DNA of 64,000 bases from Candidatus Cloacimonadota bacterium (GCA_030445745.1 JASUTE010000002.1:124001-188000), one strand, 5' to 3'. Counted from the stretch's first letter, positions 25,005 to 34,616 are shown. The notes: generated from the sequence alone by a model not told the origin. Numbers and translations: made by a program.

Positions 25005-25274
25005 TTATTCAGCTATTTCGAAATCGTCAATTTTTTTACCATCCACATATAAAATTTTGGGATTTTCCGGTGCACCACTCTTTTTTATCTTATCAGTATC
25101 ATCCTCTTCGGCCAAGCGCCATATTTCCCAAGATTCATCTTCACCATCTATACAGAAAGTAACTTTTTTTTCTACAAAGCTATCGATGATAAACTGGATT
25201 GCATCAAGCGGTTCTGCTTTAGTTACCGGGACGCTGAATTTCTTTTTGTCGTATACATATTTAGATTTTGCCAT
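25005..25274 (-). CDS. Hypothetical protein, 89 residues
   Basis: Small acidic protein starting MAKSKYVYDKKKFSVP, with a Trp-containing strand ESWEIWRLAEEDD and a C-terminal ILYVDGKKIDDFEIAE. No signal peptide or membrane helix; probably cytoplasmic. No family recognised. It lies 20 bp after rodA at the end of the rod-shape operon and is closed by a good terminator, so it is probably transcribed as the last gene of that operon. A good AGATGGAGG-like ribosome-binding site precedes the ATG, which supports translation. Confidence 0.65.
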   Translation of the reverse strand: MAKSKYVYDKKKFSVPVTKAEPLDAIQFIIDSFVEKKVTFCIDGEDESWEIWRLAEEDDTDKIKKSGAPENPKILYVDGKKIDDFEIAE

Positions 25275-25294
25275 ACATCCTCCATCTCTTCATT

Positions 25295-26512
25295 TTATAA
25301 AAAAATACTTTGCTCTTTAATATACTTCAAAACTAATCCCACAGCTAAGATATTTATTAACAAATTAGAACCACCATAACTTATAAAGGGCAGAGGAATA
25401 CCGGTAGTGGGAAGTAAACCGATATTCATTCCTATATTTACAAAAGCCTGAAAGGCTATATAGGAAATTATACCTACTGCTGCCAGATACATCTCTTTAT
25501 GCTTTAATTTCCTAATTTGATGAGCTATTCTAAATAAAAACAAAAAATATAAAGTTAGAAGTATAAGGCAACCAAAAAATCCGAATTCTTCACCTATAAC
25601 CGAAAAAATAAAATCGGTGTGGTGTTCAGGGAGGAAATTCAAATTTTTCTGAGTACCCAACAAAAAGCCTTTGCCCGTAACCTTACCAGAACCAATAGCT
25701 ATTTTCGATTGGATGATCTGATAACCAGCTCCCAGAGGATCTCTTAAAGGGTTGATAAATGTAAGAATGCGATTTTGCTGGTAATCTTTAAGCCCATGCC
25801 ATAAAATAGGTGTTATAAAAAATATAAAAATATTGATAACAGCTGCAAAACCAATAACCACGCTTTTTAAATTAGTTTTATACAACACAAAAACCAAAAT
25901 TAACAGGTAAATTATGAAAAGTGGAATGGAAAAGGAAAAAACAACACTTAAAAAAGGACTAATAAATAATACCAGGTAAAACGATGGCAAATCAGAGGCT
26001 GCCAAAATTGCCAAAATACTCACTAATAACACTATCACAGTTCCTAAATCCGGTTCTATTAATATGAGCACAGCCGGAATAAATGTAACTAAAAAAGCTC
26101 TAGCAATGATTTTAAAATCAGTAAGATTGGGCTCGGAAATTAGTTTAGCTGTTAGTAAAATAGTAAGAATTTTTGCTAATTCAGAAGGCTGAAAATTTAT
26201 TGGGCCCAATAAGATCCAACGATGAGCGCCATTGATAGCTGGCATGAACATCGTTGCTACCAAGAGCAGCATATTAACTATGTAAAGCGGCACCAGAATA
26301 GTATCAATAACAGTATAAGGAATTTTCAGCAGCAAATAAAGTACCAAGAAAGATAGAACTATCCAGACTATTTGTTTTAAATAATAATCCTTTGAAATAA
26401 AATCAGCGCCTATTTTTTGTGTGGAAGCAGTAAAGATTATCAATACCCCACAGATTAGAATTACAGTGAGTATTATAAAAGTTGCCCAGTCGAATTTTTT
26501 CATTCCGCTCAT
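25295..26512 (-). CDS. rodA: Peptidoglycan polymerase RodA
   Basis: 405 residues, about ten membrane helices, SEDS family (FtsW/RodA/SpoVE). Polymerises lipid II into glycan strands during elongation, with PBP2 as cross-linking partner. Seen: GAHRWILLGPINFQPSELAKI, a SEDS hallmark, GSGKVTGKGFLLGTQKNLNFLPEHHTDF in two adjoining blocks, GEEFGFFG, and the tail NIGMNIGLLPTTGIPLPFIS followed by YGGSNLL. It begins 1 bp after the PBP2 gene, the classical mrdA-mrdB pair. Confidence 0.95.
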   Translation of the reverse strand: MSGMKKFDWATFIILTVILICGVLIIFTASTQKIGADFISKDYYLKQIVWIVLSFLVLYLLLKIPYTVIDTILVPLYIVNMLLLVATMFMPAINGAHRWILLGPINFQPSELAKILTILLTAKLISEPNLTDFKIIARAFLVTFIPAVLILIEPDLGTVIVLLVSILAILAASDLPSFYLVLFISPFLSVVFSFSIPLFIIYLLILVFVLYKTNLKSVVIGFAAVINIFIFFITPILWHGLKDYQQNRILTFINPLRDPLGAGYQIIQSKIAIGSGKVTGKGFLLGTQKNLNFLPEHHTDFIFSVIGEEFGFFGCLILLTLYFLFLFRIAHQIRKLKHKEMYLAAVGIISYIAFQAFVNIGMNIGLLPTTGIPLPFISYGGSNLLINILAVGLVLKYIKEQSIFL

Positions 26513-26513
26513 T

Positions 26514-28259
26514 TTATTTTTCCCTCAGGTTTCCGTAAAAGCGAACTAATTGTGCTGCCAAAGGTGCTGCATCGCTACCGCCGCCGCCACCAGCTTCTAA
26601 AAATACTGTAAAAGAGATTTCTGGCTCTTCCCAACCAGCATAACCACAAAACCAGGCGTGAGTAGTATCCGACATATGATTTTCTGCTGAACCAGTTTTT
26701 CCATAAACTTTTATGTCTGGTAAACTGGCTGCAGTTCCGGTACCATAGTTTCCATTTACTACTTCATAAAGAGCTTCTTGAATTATTTTGATATTTTCGG
26801 GAGATACAGGTAGTGATTTAGTTTGTACTTGTTCTGGGTTGGTATCGATAGTTTTTTGAAAAAGATGGGGAGTATGCCAAAGCCCATTATTAGCTAATGC
26901 ATTATAGAAGGAACACATCTGCAAAGGTGTTACCAGCAATTCTCCCTGTCCAATAGTAAGGTTCACCTTCAAACCAGTAAAACTGATGTTTTTGCCATAG
27001 TTTTCGCTATACCACTGGCGGGTGGGGAAAAATCCTGCTCGTTCCATCGGAAGGTCGATACCCGCTTTCACAGTTAAAAAATTCTGTTTAGTAAAATCGT
27101 GAAATTCGGTGAAGGGGATGAGTAGAGAGAGGTCATAAAAATACACATCGCAGGAATATTTTATTGCATCAGTTAAATTTAGTTTTCCATGTCCCTCTTC
27201 ATACCAGCATTTATAGTATCTAGGGCCAATTTGCATACCACCGGTGCATTCAGTTAATTTTGTTTCACGTTCCACTAAGTTATTCTGCAGTCCAAAAAGA
27301 GCAGGGATTGGTTTAAAAACAGAACCTGGAGGATAAGTGCCGTGGATAATTCTATCCAACATAGGTTTATCTGTATCTTGCAGTATATTTTGCCATTCAT
27401 TATTGGAAATTCCACCAACAAAAATATTAGGATCGTAGCTGGGAAAACTGGAATAAGCTAAAATACCACCAGATTGAACATCCATTACTACTATGCAGCC
27501 TTTACCTTTTTCTGATAGTAGAGCATCGGTGTATTGTTGCAATCTGTTATCAATAGTTAAAATTAAAGTTTCACCATCAGTAGCTGGTTTGTTCAAGTTA
27601 TGTTTAAGAAAATCTAAGTTTTTGCCACCAGCATCGACTTGTAAAATTGTATAGCCTTCCTGCCCGCGTAACCGCTTTTCGTATTGCTTTTCCAGTCCAG
27701 TTTTGCCTATCATACTGTTTATTGTGTAGCCTTCAGGCTTTCTTTTTTCATATTCGCTTTCGCTTATCTTTCCTACATAACCGGTAAAATGGTTAGGATA
27801 TATATATTCCCTGATATCTTCACTTCTAAAAAACAAAGAGGGGTAGTAATTCTTCTTTTCAGAAATCTTTACAAATGTTTTGTAATCAATATTTTGGAAG
27901 AGTAGGATATCATGATAGAGGCGGAATCGATTTTGGTATATAATCTGTTCGATCTCTTCTGGGGTTTTGGGAAAATTGGTCGCCAAAAAATTTATCAGTG
28001 CTTTTTTATCTTCTATCTTGCCAGGGGTCATATACAAATTTCGGGAAGGTTTATTCACAGCTATGGGTTCGTAGTTCCTATCGTAGATCTCACCGCGAAC
28101 AGGCTTTATTTTTTTTAATCTAACAAAGTTGTTTTGGGCAATCTCGGCATACTTTTCTCCATTCAAAATCTGGATTTTGTAAAGAGTAAATATTATTAGC
28201 AGATATAGCCCAAGCAAAGCAAATTTCAAAAAAATGCTAAATTGTTTTCTTTTATACAT
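26514..28259 (-). CDS. mrdA: Penicillin-binding protein 2 (elongation transpeptidase)
   Basis: 581 residues. N-terminal membrane anchor (FALLGLYLLIIFTLYKI), pedestal/dimerisation domain with RGEIYDRNYEPIAVN, then the transpeptidase domain: active-site SxxK at Ser313-Val-Phe-Lys316 (PPGSVFKP), second motif Ser369-Cys-Asp (SCDVYFYD), and KTG at 521-523 (KTGSAEN). Cross-links peptidoglycan in the elongasome with RodA. Slightly shorter than E. coli PBP2 (633). Overlaps mreD by 8 bp. Confidence 0.95.
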   Translation of the reverse strand: MYKRKQFSIFLKFALLGLYLLIIFTLYKIQILNGEKYAEIAQNNFVRLKKIKPVRGEIYDRNYEPIAVNKPSRNLYMTPGKIEDKKALINFLATNFPKTPEEIEQIIYQNRFRLYHDILLFQNIDYKTFVKISEKKNYYPSLFFRSEDIREYIYPNHFTGYVGKISESEYEKRKPEGYTINSMIGKTGLEKQYEKRLRGQEGYTILQVDAGGKNLDFLKHNLNKPATDGETLILTIDNRLQQYTDALLSEKGKGCIVVMDVQSGGILAYSSFPSYDPNIFVGGISNNEWQNILQDTDKPMLDRIIHGTYPPGSVFKPIPALFGLQNNLVERETKLTECTGGMQIGPRYYKCWYEEGHGKLNLTDAIKYSCDVYFYDLSLLIPFTEFHDFTKQNFLTVKAGIDLPMERAGFFPTRQWYSENYGKNISFTGLKVNLTIGQGELLVTPLQMCSFYNALANNGLWHTPHLFQKTIDTNPEQVQTKSLPVSPENIKIIQEALYEVVNGNYGTGTAASLPDIKVYGKTGSAENHMSDTTHAWFCGYAGWEEPEISFTVFLEAGGGGGSDAAPLAAQLVRFYGNLREK

Positions 28260-28737
28260 CTATCCAAACCCTAAGACGGTCGAGTAAAATGAAAAAATAG
28301 ACCATAATAAAACAAATAGCAGTGTTATAGAAAACAGAAATAATATTAGAAGTAAGGATCTTAGTTGCAGGCGAGTTTGTTAAGATAAAGAAAAATGTGT
28401 AAAATAGGTCATTTAAGAATACCAGTAGAAAGATACTGAAAATAACTACAGAGAACTTTGCCTTATTAATACTTTTATGGAAATTACTCACTAAAAAAGC
28501 GATTACAGTTAAAGAAAGTGCATTCAGCCCGATGATACCTGGATAGTTCAAATCGAAGGCTAAGCCCAAAAAGAAGGCAAATATCATAACGCCGTTAGCA
28601 CTTAGGCGCAAGGCCAAGAATATAACGAAGGGAATAAGAAAATTGGGGATATTATGCATAATTGCCAAAGAGGGAGCAATTAGGATCTGAAAATATATCA
28701 GAATTATGGCAGCTAAAATATATTTTACTATTCTCAT
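28252..28737 (-). CDS. mreD: Rod shape-determining protein MreD
   Basis: 161 residues, about five membrane helices, with the family centre FALRLSANGVMIFAFFLGLA followed by FDLNYPGIIGLNAL. MreD is an inner-membrane part of the MreBCD complex that organises elongation enzymes. The family is poorly conserved, so size, topology and place between mreC and mrdA carry the call. Overlaps mrdA by 8 bp; lies 3 bp after the CofE-like gene. Confidence 0.88.
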   Translation of the reverse strand: MRIVKYILAAIILIYFQILIAPSLAIMHNIPNFLIPFVIFLALRLSANGVMIFAFFLGLAFDLNYPGIIGLNALSLTVIAFLVSNFHKSINKAKFSVVIFSIFLLVFLNDLFYTFFFILTNSPATKILTSNIISVFYNTAICFIMVYFFILLDRLRVWIDV

Positions 28738-28740
28738 CGT

Positions 28741-29418
28741 TTATTTAATTTCTCTAATTATACAAATAGGAGTCAATTCAGCAGCTTGACCCTGAGGGTT
28801 ATCTTTCATTATAGTTTCCAATAATAGGCTGTTAATTCCCGAACTTTTCCCAATTACCCAGCTCCCGCCAATATCATTTATATCCATTATAGCTGTTTCA
28901 AAGCCAAATTTATCACAAATTTTTCGAGCTACTTTATCCGGTTGGGCTGGCCCCTTTATAACACAGTTTTCATAGGGAGGTACTGGGGAGGTGGTAGCAG
29001 CATCTATCAGAGCGGCTTGTTTACCAGCAATTCTATAAAAATCTCCCTTGCGACCTATTAATTTACCTAAAGCACCGCCAGCAGCTGCCAACAATATTCT
29101 AAAACTGCCTACCTCGTCGATAGCACATTGCATGCTGGTTGGAGCGCGTAAACCAATACCATATTCCACATTAGCCACAAAAGGCCATAGAATTTTAGCT
29201 AAGAATCCTACTTTAATTTGGGAAACAGGTATGGCTCTACCTTGTGTGATTGCCAAGGGACTTTCACTGATAGTTATAATATCACCAGTTTGCAAAATAG
29301 GAACAGCATAATGTTCTATCACATCCAAAATGTCGTCTTTCTCATTAAGGATCTTGGTTTTCACCAAAATTCTCTGAAAGGTTTTTCCTGCTACATTAAT
29401 TTGTGAACTCGTGTTCAT
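28741..29418 (-). CDS. CofE-like (F420-0:gamma-glutamyl ligase family) protein inside the mre operon
   Basis: 225 residues resembling the F420-0:gamma-glutamyl ligase family (CofE, PF01996), which adds glutamates to coenzyme F420 and has relatives of unknown role in many bacteria without F420. Seen: GDIITISESPLAITQGRAIP, matching the metal-binding start of the family, then GKLIGRKGDFYRIAGKQAAL, PYENCVIKGP and AIMDINDIGGSWVIG. No membrane helix. It is inserted between mreC (overlap of 23 bp) and mreD (3 bp gap). Possible role: glutamate or amino-acid ligation to an envelope or cofactor molecule (inference). No other F420 genes are in the window. Confidence 0.75.
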   Translation of the reverse strand: MNTSSQINVAGKTFQRILVKTKILNEKDDILDVIEHYAVPILQTGDIITISESPLAITQGRAIPVSQIKVGFLAKILWPFVANVEYGIGLRAPTSMQCAIDEVGSFRILLAAAGGALGKLIGRKGDFYRIAGKQAALIDAATTSPVPPYENCVIKGPAQPDKVARKICDKFGFETAIMDINDIGGSWVIGKSSGINSLLLETIMKDNPQGQAAELTPICIIREIK

Positions 29419-30181
29419 AACTAATGTCCTTCTTATCCAACAAAATTATCACCTGGTTCAGCTTACTAGGTTCCACAAAAGGCTTTATCTTTGCTTGGAT
29501 ATAAATTTTATCGGGAGAACGATCGATACCTGAAACTATACCAACCGGGTAATTTTTGGGAAATATTGTAGAGATATTGGAAGTCACAACGCTATCGCCC
29601 AAAGCGATGTCAGCACCAGGCTTTATTTGGCTCATATAGGAATTTTGAAAATTATCCGATTCTAAAAGGCCTTGCAGGTTATTTCTTTTCAGCATAACGC
29701 TTAGTTTAAAATTGGAATGGTTAAAAGGTAGAATAATAGAATAATTTTGCAACGAATTAATAGTTTTTCCTACTATTCCTTGGTTAGAAATTACTGGAAG
29801 CTCCGCTAATACACCAGCAGATATACCTTTATCCACCACCAGATTTTTCTCCCTGTAGAGCCCTGTGTAGCCAATTATATCTGCAATAACGTAGTTTTCT
29901 GTACCAACAGTAAAAGTAAAATCTATATTTTCTACTGTTTCCAAATAGTTTTCTAACTGGTTTAGTTCAATGGTTTTTTGTGCCAATTCTTGTTGCAAAG
30001 TTCTGTTCATATCCCGCAAATCGGTTAATTCCTCTATTTTATTCAAACTATTTACAAACGGTAGATAGAGCGTTTTCCCTATAAATTGTGCTTTTGCTAC
30101 TCTTTTTTCATGATTACCCGAAAGCAGAAATAATGCTAGGATAATTAATACAGCTAGAGTACCACTTTTTTTCACGATCAA
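29396..30181 (-). CDS. mreC: Rod shape-determining protein MreC
   Basis: 261 residues. One N-terminal membrane helix (GTLAVLIILALFLLSG), a coiled coil (~50-90) and the periplasmic double beta-barrel domain with DKGISAGVLAELPVISNQGI followed by VGKTINS and GDSVVTSNISTIFPKNYPVG, both typical. MreC links cytoplasmic MreB to PBP2 and RodA. The start overlaps mreB by 4 bp; the end overlaps the CofE-like gene by 23 bp. Confidence 0.93.
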   Translation of the reverse strand: MIVKKSGTLAVLIILALFLLSGNHEKRVAKAQFIGKTLYLPFVNSLNKIEELTDLRDMNRTLQQELAQKTIELNQLENYLETVENIDFTFTVGTENYVIADIIGYTGLYREKNLVVDKGISAGVLAELPVISNQGIVGKTINSLQNYSIILPFNHSNFKLSVMLKRNNLQGLLESDNFQNSYMSQIKPGADIALGDSVVTSNISTIFPKNYPVGIVSGIDRSPDKIYIQAKIKPFVEPSKLNQVIILLDKKDISYEHEFTN

Positions 30182-31215
30182 TTTTCTATTTTTTTAATTA
30201 AAACTTCTCGATAATCATCCAAATTATCCATTATGCGGCCACTACCTTTTACCACGCAAATAAGTGATTCAGGAATGACGTGAACAGGCAAATCGACTGC
30301 CTCCTGCAGTTTGCGATCTAATCCTTTTAATTGGGCTCCACCTCCAGTAAGAATTATCCCACGGTCAGCAATATCAGCTGCCAATTCTGGAGCCGTTTTT
30401 TCAAATAAGCGTTTTACAGCATCTATCATGGAAAGCACGGTTTCTGACAACGCTTCTCGTATTTCTTCCGAGGTAACTTCTACTGTAATAGGATAACCTG
30501 TGATAATATCACGGCCACGTACTTCCATTTTTAGTTCTTGTTCCAAAGGAAAAGCCGACCCGATCTGTTTTTTTATGTTTTCGGCTGTTAGTGTACCTAC
30601 AAAAATGTTATTTTTCTTTCGCAGATAGCTTATAATATCCTGATCCATTTTATCGCCACCAATACGAATGGAACTGTGGACCACGATATGCGATAGCGAT
30701 ATTACTGCTATCTCAGTGGTGCCACCACCTATATCCATTACCAGGTTTCCCTGAGGTTTGTGGATAGGTAAATCGGCACCAATTGCCGCTGCTACCGGCT
30801 CGGAAACTAAATGTACTTCCCTGGCACCAGCATGCAAAGCACTGTCTCGTACAGCTCGTTTTTCCACTTCAGTAATGCCGGAAGGAACACAAACCACCAC
30901 GCGCGGTTTAATTAGAAAACGTTTCTTCTGCGCCCGCAATATCAAGTTGCGCAGCATCAACTCGGTTACTTGAAAATCGGCGATAACGCCATCTTTTAAT
31001 GGCTTTATTACCCTTACTTCTTCCGGGTTCTTGCCCAGCATATCTTTGGCATCTTGACCTATGGCGATTAATTTTTTATTATCATTGGAAACGGCAACTA
31101 CCGATGGTTCATCGATAACTATACCTACACCCTTGCGGTATACTAAAGTGTTTGCTGTCCCCAAATCGATCGCTATATCGTTAGAGAAAAAATCGTTCAG
31201 TCCTTTAAATAACAT
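30178..31215 (-). CDS. mreB: Rod shape-determining actin homologue MreB
   Basis: 345 residues, normal for MreB. Forms filaments under the inner membrane that steer lateral cell-wall synthesis. Actin-fold nucleotide motifs: DLGTANTLVYRKGVGIV (phosphate 1), DIGGGTTEIAVISLSHIV (phosphate 2) and ILTGGGAQLKGLDRKLQEAV (adenosine); also VCVPSGITEVEKRAV. First gene of the mre-mrd operon, with GGAGGA upstream of the ATG. The upstream 250 bp is shared with htpG, which is divergent. Confidence 0.97.
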   Translation of the reverse strand: MLFKGLNDFFSNDIAIDLGTANTLVYRKGVGIVIDEPSVVAVSNDNKKLIAIGQDAKDMLGKNPEEVRVIKPLKDGVIADFQVTELMLRNLILRAQKKRFLIKPRVVVCVPSGITEVEKRAVRDSALHAGAREVHLVSEPVAAAIGADLPIHKPQGNLVMDIGGGTTEIAVISLSHIVVHSSIRIGGDKMDQDIISYLRKKNNIFVGTLTAENIKKQIGSAFPLEQELKMEVRGRDIITGYPITVEVTSEEIREALSETVLSMIDAVKRLFEKTAPELAADIADRGIILTGGGAQLKGLDRKLQEAVDLPVHVIPESLICVVKGSGRIMDNLDDYREVLIKKIEN

Positions 31216-31373
31216 AAATCCTCCGAGAGTTTGTAAGTATCAGAAGCCAAGTTAGATTGCTAAATTTCTGGCAAATTCGCTCTTTCGCTCCTGCTCCTAT
31301 CTAAAAAACAAATAATAAGTTTTTAAGTCAAGTAATATTAACTGCTAGTGCCAAAAAGATCTTACAATAAAAA

Positions 31374-31400
31374 ATAGCAGTCTTTTGGCAGGAGTGCTAA
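31374..31400. promoter_or_regulatory. CIRCE operator (HrcA site) upstream of htpG
   Basis: An inverted repeat ATAGCAGTC - 9 bases - GAGTGCTAA. The right half matches the CIRCE consensus GAGTGCTAA exactly, the left half matches TTAGCACTC at 7 of 9, and the 9-base spacer is canonical. It ends 7 bp before the -35 box of the htpG promoter. HrcA bound here would repress transcription until heat shock. HrcA itself is not in the window. Confidence 0.75.
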
Positions 31401-31407
31401 AAATTTT

Positions 31408-31435
31408 TTGACAAATCTGCAGCCCGATTTATTTT
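31408..31435 (+). promoter_or_regulatory. Sigma70-like promoter for htpG
   Basis: A consensus TTGACA (31408-31413), a 16 bp spacer, and TATTTT (31430-31435), 34 bp before the htpG ATG. The CIRCE operator lies immediately upstream. The perfect -35 supports a vegetative promoter controlled by a repressor rather than a heat-shock sigma factor. Confidence 0.6.
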
Positions 31436-31469
31436 ATCTCTTAAATTAACCGAAGAGAAGGAGTAGCTT

Positions 31470-33467
31470 ATGGTTCAAGATAGCAAAGGAAAACTTTCCA
31501 TTCATACTGAAAATATCTTTCCTATTATTAAAAAATGGCTCTATTCCGAGCACGATATTTTTCTGCGTGAACTTATTTCCAATGCAGTAGATGCTATGGA
31601 AAAAAGGCGTGCGATAGATCCGAGTGTGGATCCTAAAGAGTTAAAAGTTGAATTAAAAATTAAAAAAGGGAAAAAAGCTCTGGAGATAATTGATTATGGT
31701 ATCGGAATGACAGCTAACGAAATAAAAAAATATATAAATCAGATAGCTTTTTCCGGTGCTGAAGATTTTATTAAAAAATACAAAGACAAACAATCTTCCA
31801 TAATTGGTCATTTTGGATTGGGTTTCTATTCCGCTTTCATGGTTTCCAAAAAGGTAACTATCGATTCTCTTTCCTACAAAAAAAATTCAAAACCTGCTTA
31901 TTGGGAATGCGAAGGCAAAACCGAATACATTTTGAAAGAGGGAAAAAGGAAAAAACCAGGTACTACCGTTACCGTTTATTTTAACGACGACAATAAGCAG
32001 TATTTGGAAGAAGCCAAGATAAAAGAGTTGGTGCAAAAATACAGTAACTTTATGCCTTTCCCAATCGTGATGGGCAAAGAAACCTTGAATATTAAAGAAG
32101 CTTTGTGGAACAAAAAACCCGATAAGTTGAAAGACAAAGACTATAAAGAATTTTACAAAAAATTGTTCAACGACTACCAGGATCCACTTTTCTGGATCCA
32201 TCTAAATGTGGATTTTCCCTTTAATTTAAAAGGGATTTTGTATTTTCCACCGCTTAGAAATCAGATCGATATAAACCAAGGGGAAGTGAAACTTTTCTGC
32301 AACAATGTGTTTGTAGCCGACAACCTGAAACAGATAATTCCAGATTTCTTGCTGTTGTTAAAGGGCGGAATCGATATTCCCGATATTCCTTTGAACGTTT
32401 CTCGTAGTTTCTTACAGGAAGATGCTACCGTGCGCAAGATATCTCAGTATATCATCAAGAAAATAGCTGATAGCCTGAAAGATATCTTTAAAAATGAGCG
32501 GAAACGGTACGAAGATTTCTGGCCCGATATCCAGAATTTCATTAAATATGGTATTCTTACTAATGACAAATTCTCGGAAGCAATGCATAAATACATTCTG
32601 TTTAAAACCACGCAGGGCGATTACATTACAGTGCAGGAATATTTAGATAGAAATAAGACAGATGAAAAACCTCGCAAAATTTACTACGCTGCTAGCGAAG
32701 ACACTCAGGTTTCATATATAAATTTGATGAAAGAGCAAGGCCTCGAAATTATTTACAGCGATTCTATTATGGATAATCACATCTTCCAGCAGCTGGAAAC
32801 CAAGTTGGGAAATGTTTCCTTTGTCCGCGTGGATTCCGAAATAAACGAAAAACTGGTGGATTCCGAACATAAAGAGGTGGTAGATACCAATAATAAAACA
32901 CAATCGGAAAAGATAAAAGAGATCTTTGATAAAACTCTGAACGACAATATTGAAGCAGCTTTCAATAAAGATTCCTATACCGATTTTATCAAGAAATATC
33001 CCGATGCGGTTACCACACTTTCACCCTATATTCGTACCGACAAAGATTTTACGTACATCAAACCTTACGATATCCCGCCAGCAGTGCGCGAAAAACTGGG
33101 TAAAGAAGCTTTCAATGCTATTATGGAAAAAGTGAATCTGACTATTACCACTCAGGTGAAACATCTGAAAACAAAGGATATTCCGGCTATGCTGGTTTTC
33201 AACGAATTTATGCGCCGCTTCCAAGAAATGAACAGTTTGTATAGACAAGAACAACCAGATATGCTACAAAATCACTCCATTATTGTGAATGCTTCCAATA
33301 AAACAGTACAAAAAATTGTGAAATTATACGAAGAAGGTAAAACTGATAAGGTAAAAACTTTAGTACACTACATTCACGATTTGGCTATGCTGGAGCAGAA
33401 ACAATTTACCGGTAAAGAACTGCAGCAATTCATTTCCCAGGCAAATAAAGTTCTGCAAATGGTTTAA
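31470..33467 (+). CDS. htpG: Molecular chaperone HtpG (Hsp90)
   Basis: 665 residues, slightly longer than E. coli HtpG (624). ATP-driven homodimeric chaperone. GHKL ATPase N-domain: LRELISNAVDAMEKRR, DYGIGMTANEIKKYI and GHFGLGFYSAFMVS; middle domain with NVSRSFLQED (conserved catalytic Arg); C-terminal dimerisation domain from about 500. Preceded by AGAAGGAG, a TTGACA promoter and a CIRCE operator, and followed by a strong terminator, so it is a single-gene heat-shock unit. Confidence 0.97.
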   Translation: MVQDSKGKLSIHTENIFPIIKKWLYSEHDIFLRELISNAVDAMEKRRAIDPSVDPKELKVELKIKKGKKALEIIDYGIGMTANEIKKYINQIAFSGAEDFIKKYKDKQSSIIGHFGLGFYSAFMVSKKVTIDSLSYKKNSKPAYWECEGKTEYILKEGKRKKPGTTVTVYFNDDNKQYLEEAKIKELVQKYSNFMPFPIVMGKETLNIKEALWNKKPDKLKDKDYKEFYKKLFNDYQDPLFWIHLNVDFPFNLKGILYFPPLRNQIDINQGEVKLFCNNVFVADNLKQIIPDFLLLLKGGIDIPDIPLNVSRSFLQEDATVRKISQYIIKKIADSLKDIFKNERKRYEDFWPDIQNFIKYGILTNDKFSEAMHKYILFKTTQGDYITVQEYLDRNKTDEKPRKIYYAASEDTQVSYINLMKEQGLEIIYSDSIMDNHIFQQLETKLGNVSFVRVDSEINEKLVDSEHKEVVDTNNKTQSEKIKEIFDKTLNDNIEAAFNKDSYTDFIKKYPDAVTTLSPYIRTDKDFTYIKPYDIPPAVREKLGKEAFNAIMEKVNLTITTQVKHLKTKDIPAMLVFNEFMRRFQEMNSLYRQEQPDMLQNHSIIVNASNKTVQKIVKLYEEGKTDKVKTLVHYIHDLAMLEQKQFTGKELQQFISQANKVLQMV

Positions 33468-33476
33468 AACTACTTG

Positions 33477-33504
33477 ACGGCTTGCTTCGGCAGGCCGTTT
33501 TTTT
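33477..33504 (+). terminator. Rho-independent terminator of htpG
   Basis: A 9 bp stem (ACGGC-T-TGC pairing with GCA-G-GCCGT, one T-G wobble) closed by a TTCG tetraloop and followed by seven T. It starts 9 bp after the htpG stop. The most typical intrinsic terminator in the window. Confidence 0.92.
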
Positions 33505-33587
33505 AATACATTTTGGTTAGCAAAATTCTCTTGCGGTGCTAGCCAAATTTACTAACTTTAAAATTTATTAAAAAGTAGGAGATGATT

Positions 33588-34616
33588 ATGAGTAATAAGC
33601 GAGGATTTGCCAGCGATAATAATTCCGGAGTACATCCGCGGCTGTTGCAGGCATTGCAACAAGTTAATGTTGGCCACACCATTGCTTACGGCGATGATGA
33701 CTATACCCACGCGGCGCAAAATTTATTAAAACAACATTTTGGAGAAACAGCACAGAGCTTTTTCGTGTACAACGGCACTGCGGCTAATGTGCTTTCCCTA
33801 AAAGCTATGACCAATTCCTTCAATTCAATCATCTGTGCCGAAACAGCGCATATAAACGTGGATGAATGCGGGGCACCCGAAAAATTTACTGGCAGCAAAC
33901 TGCTTAGTGTGGAAACTCCCGATGGCAAATTAACCCCACAGCTTATAAAAAAACATCTGCATGGGTTTGGATTTGAACACCATTCCCAACCTAAAGTGAT
34001 CTCGATAACTCAATCTACCGAAATGGGCACGGTTTATACTCCTGCCGAAATAAAGGAGTTGACCGATTTTGCTCACAAACAGGGATTGTTGGTGCACATG
34101 GATGGTGCTCGCCTTTCCAATGCTGCTGCTTATTTGAATCTAAGTTTCCAGCAGATAACCGCTGATGTAGGTATAGACGCTGTTTCCTTTGGCTGTACTA
34201 AAAATGGTGGTATGTTCGGCGAAGCTATCATCTTCTTCCGACCAGAGCTGGCAGCAAATTTTAAATATTATAGGAAACAGGGTATGCAGTTGGCTTCCAA
34301 GATGCGCTTTATATCTGCCCAGTACACTGAATTGCTAAAAGATGGTCTTTGGCATCAGTTAGCTAGCCATTCCAACCAGATGGCGCAAAAATTGGCAAAA
34401 GAAGTTGCCCAAATTCCTCAAATAAAAATAACTCAGAAGGTGGAAGCGAACGGTGTTTTTGCCATTATCCCACCCCGGATAATTCCGCAGTTGCAGGCAG
34501 AATATTTCTTTTATATGTGGGATGAACACAACAATGAAGTGCGCTGGATGACCTCTTTCGATACCCAGCCCGAAGATATCGACAACTTTGTGGCCAAAAT
34601 AAAGGAGTTGCTATGA
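33588..34616 (+). CDS. Threonine aldolase (low-specificity type)
   Basis: 342 residues from the ATG at 33588: AGGAG at 33577-33581 is 6 bp upstream, while an alternative ATG at 33582 touches it. PLP-dependent aldolase family splitting L-(allo-)threonine to glycine and acetaldehyde. Seen: [27 protein letters not shown], the NGTAAN cofactor-binding turn, [11 protein letters not shown] and the Schiff-base Lys205 in [14 protein letters not shown]. Stereospecificity cannot be read by eye, and a related beta-elimination activity is possible. First gene of a run; overlaps the macrodomain gene by 4 bp. Confidence 0.88.
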   Translation: MSNKRGFASDNNSGVHPRLLQALQQVNVGHTIAYGDDDYTHAAQNLLKQHFGETAQSFFVYNGTAANVLSLKAMTNSFNSIICAETAHINVDECGAPEKFTGSKLLSVETPDGKLTPQLIKKHLHGFGFEHHSQPKVISITQSTEMGTVYTPAEIKELTDFAHKQGLLVHMDGARLSNAAAYLNLSFQQITADVGIDAVSFGCTKNGGMFGEAIIFFRPELAANFKYYRKQGMQLASKMRFISAQYTELLKDGLWHQLASHSNQMAQKLAKEVAQIPQIKITQKVEANGVFAIIPPRIIPQLQAEYFFYMWDEHNNEVRWMTSFDTQPEDIDNFVAKIKELL

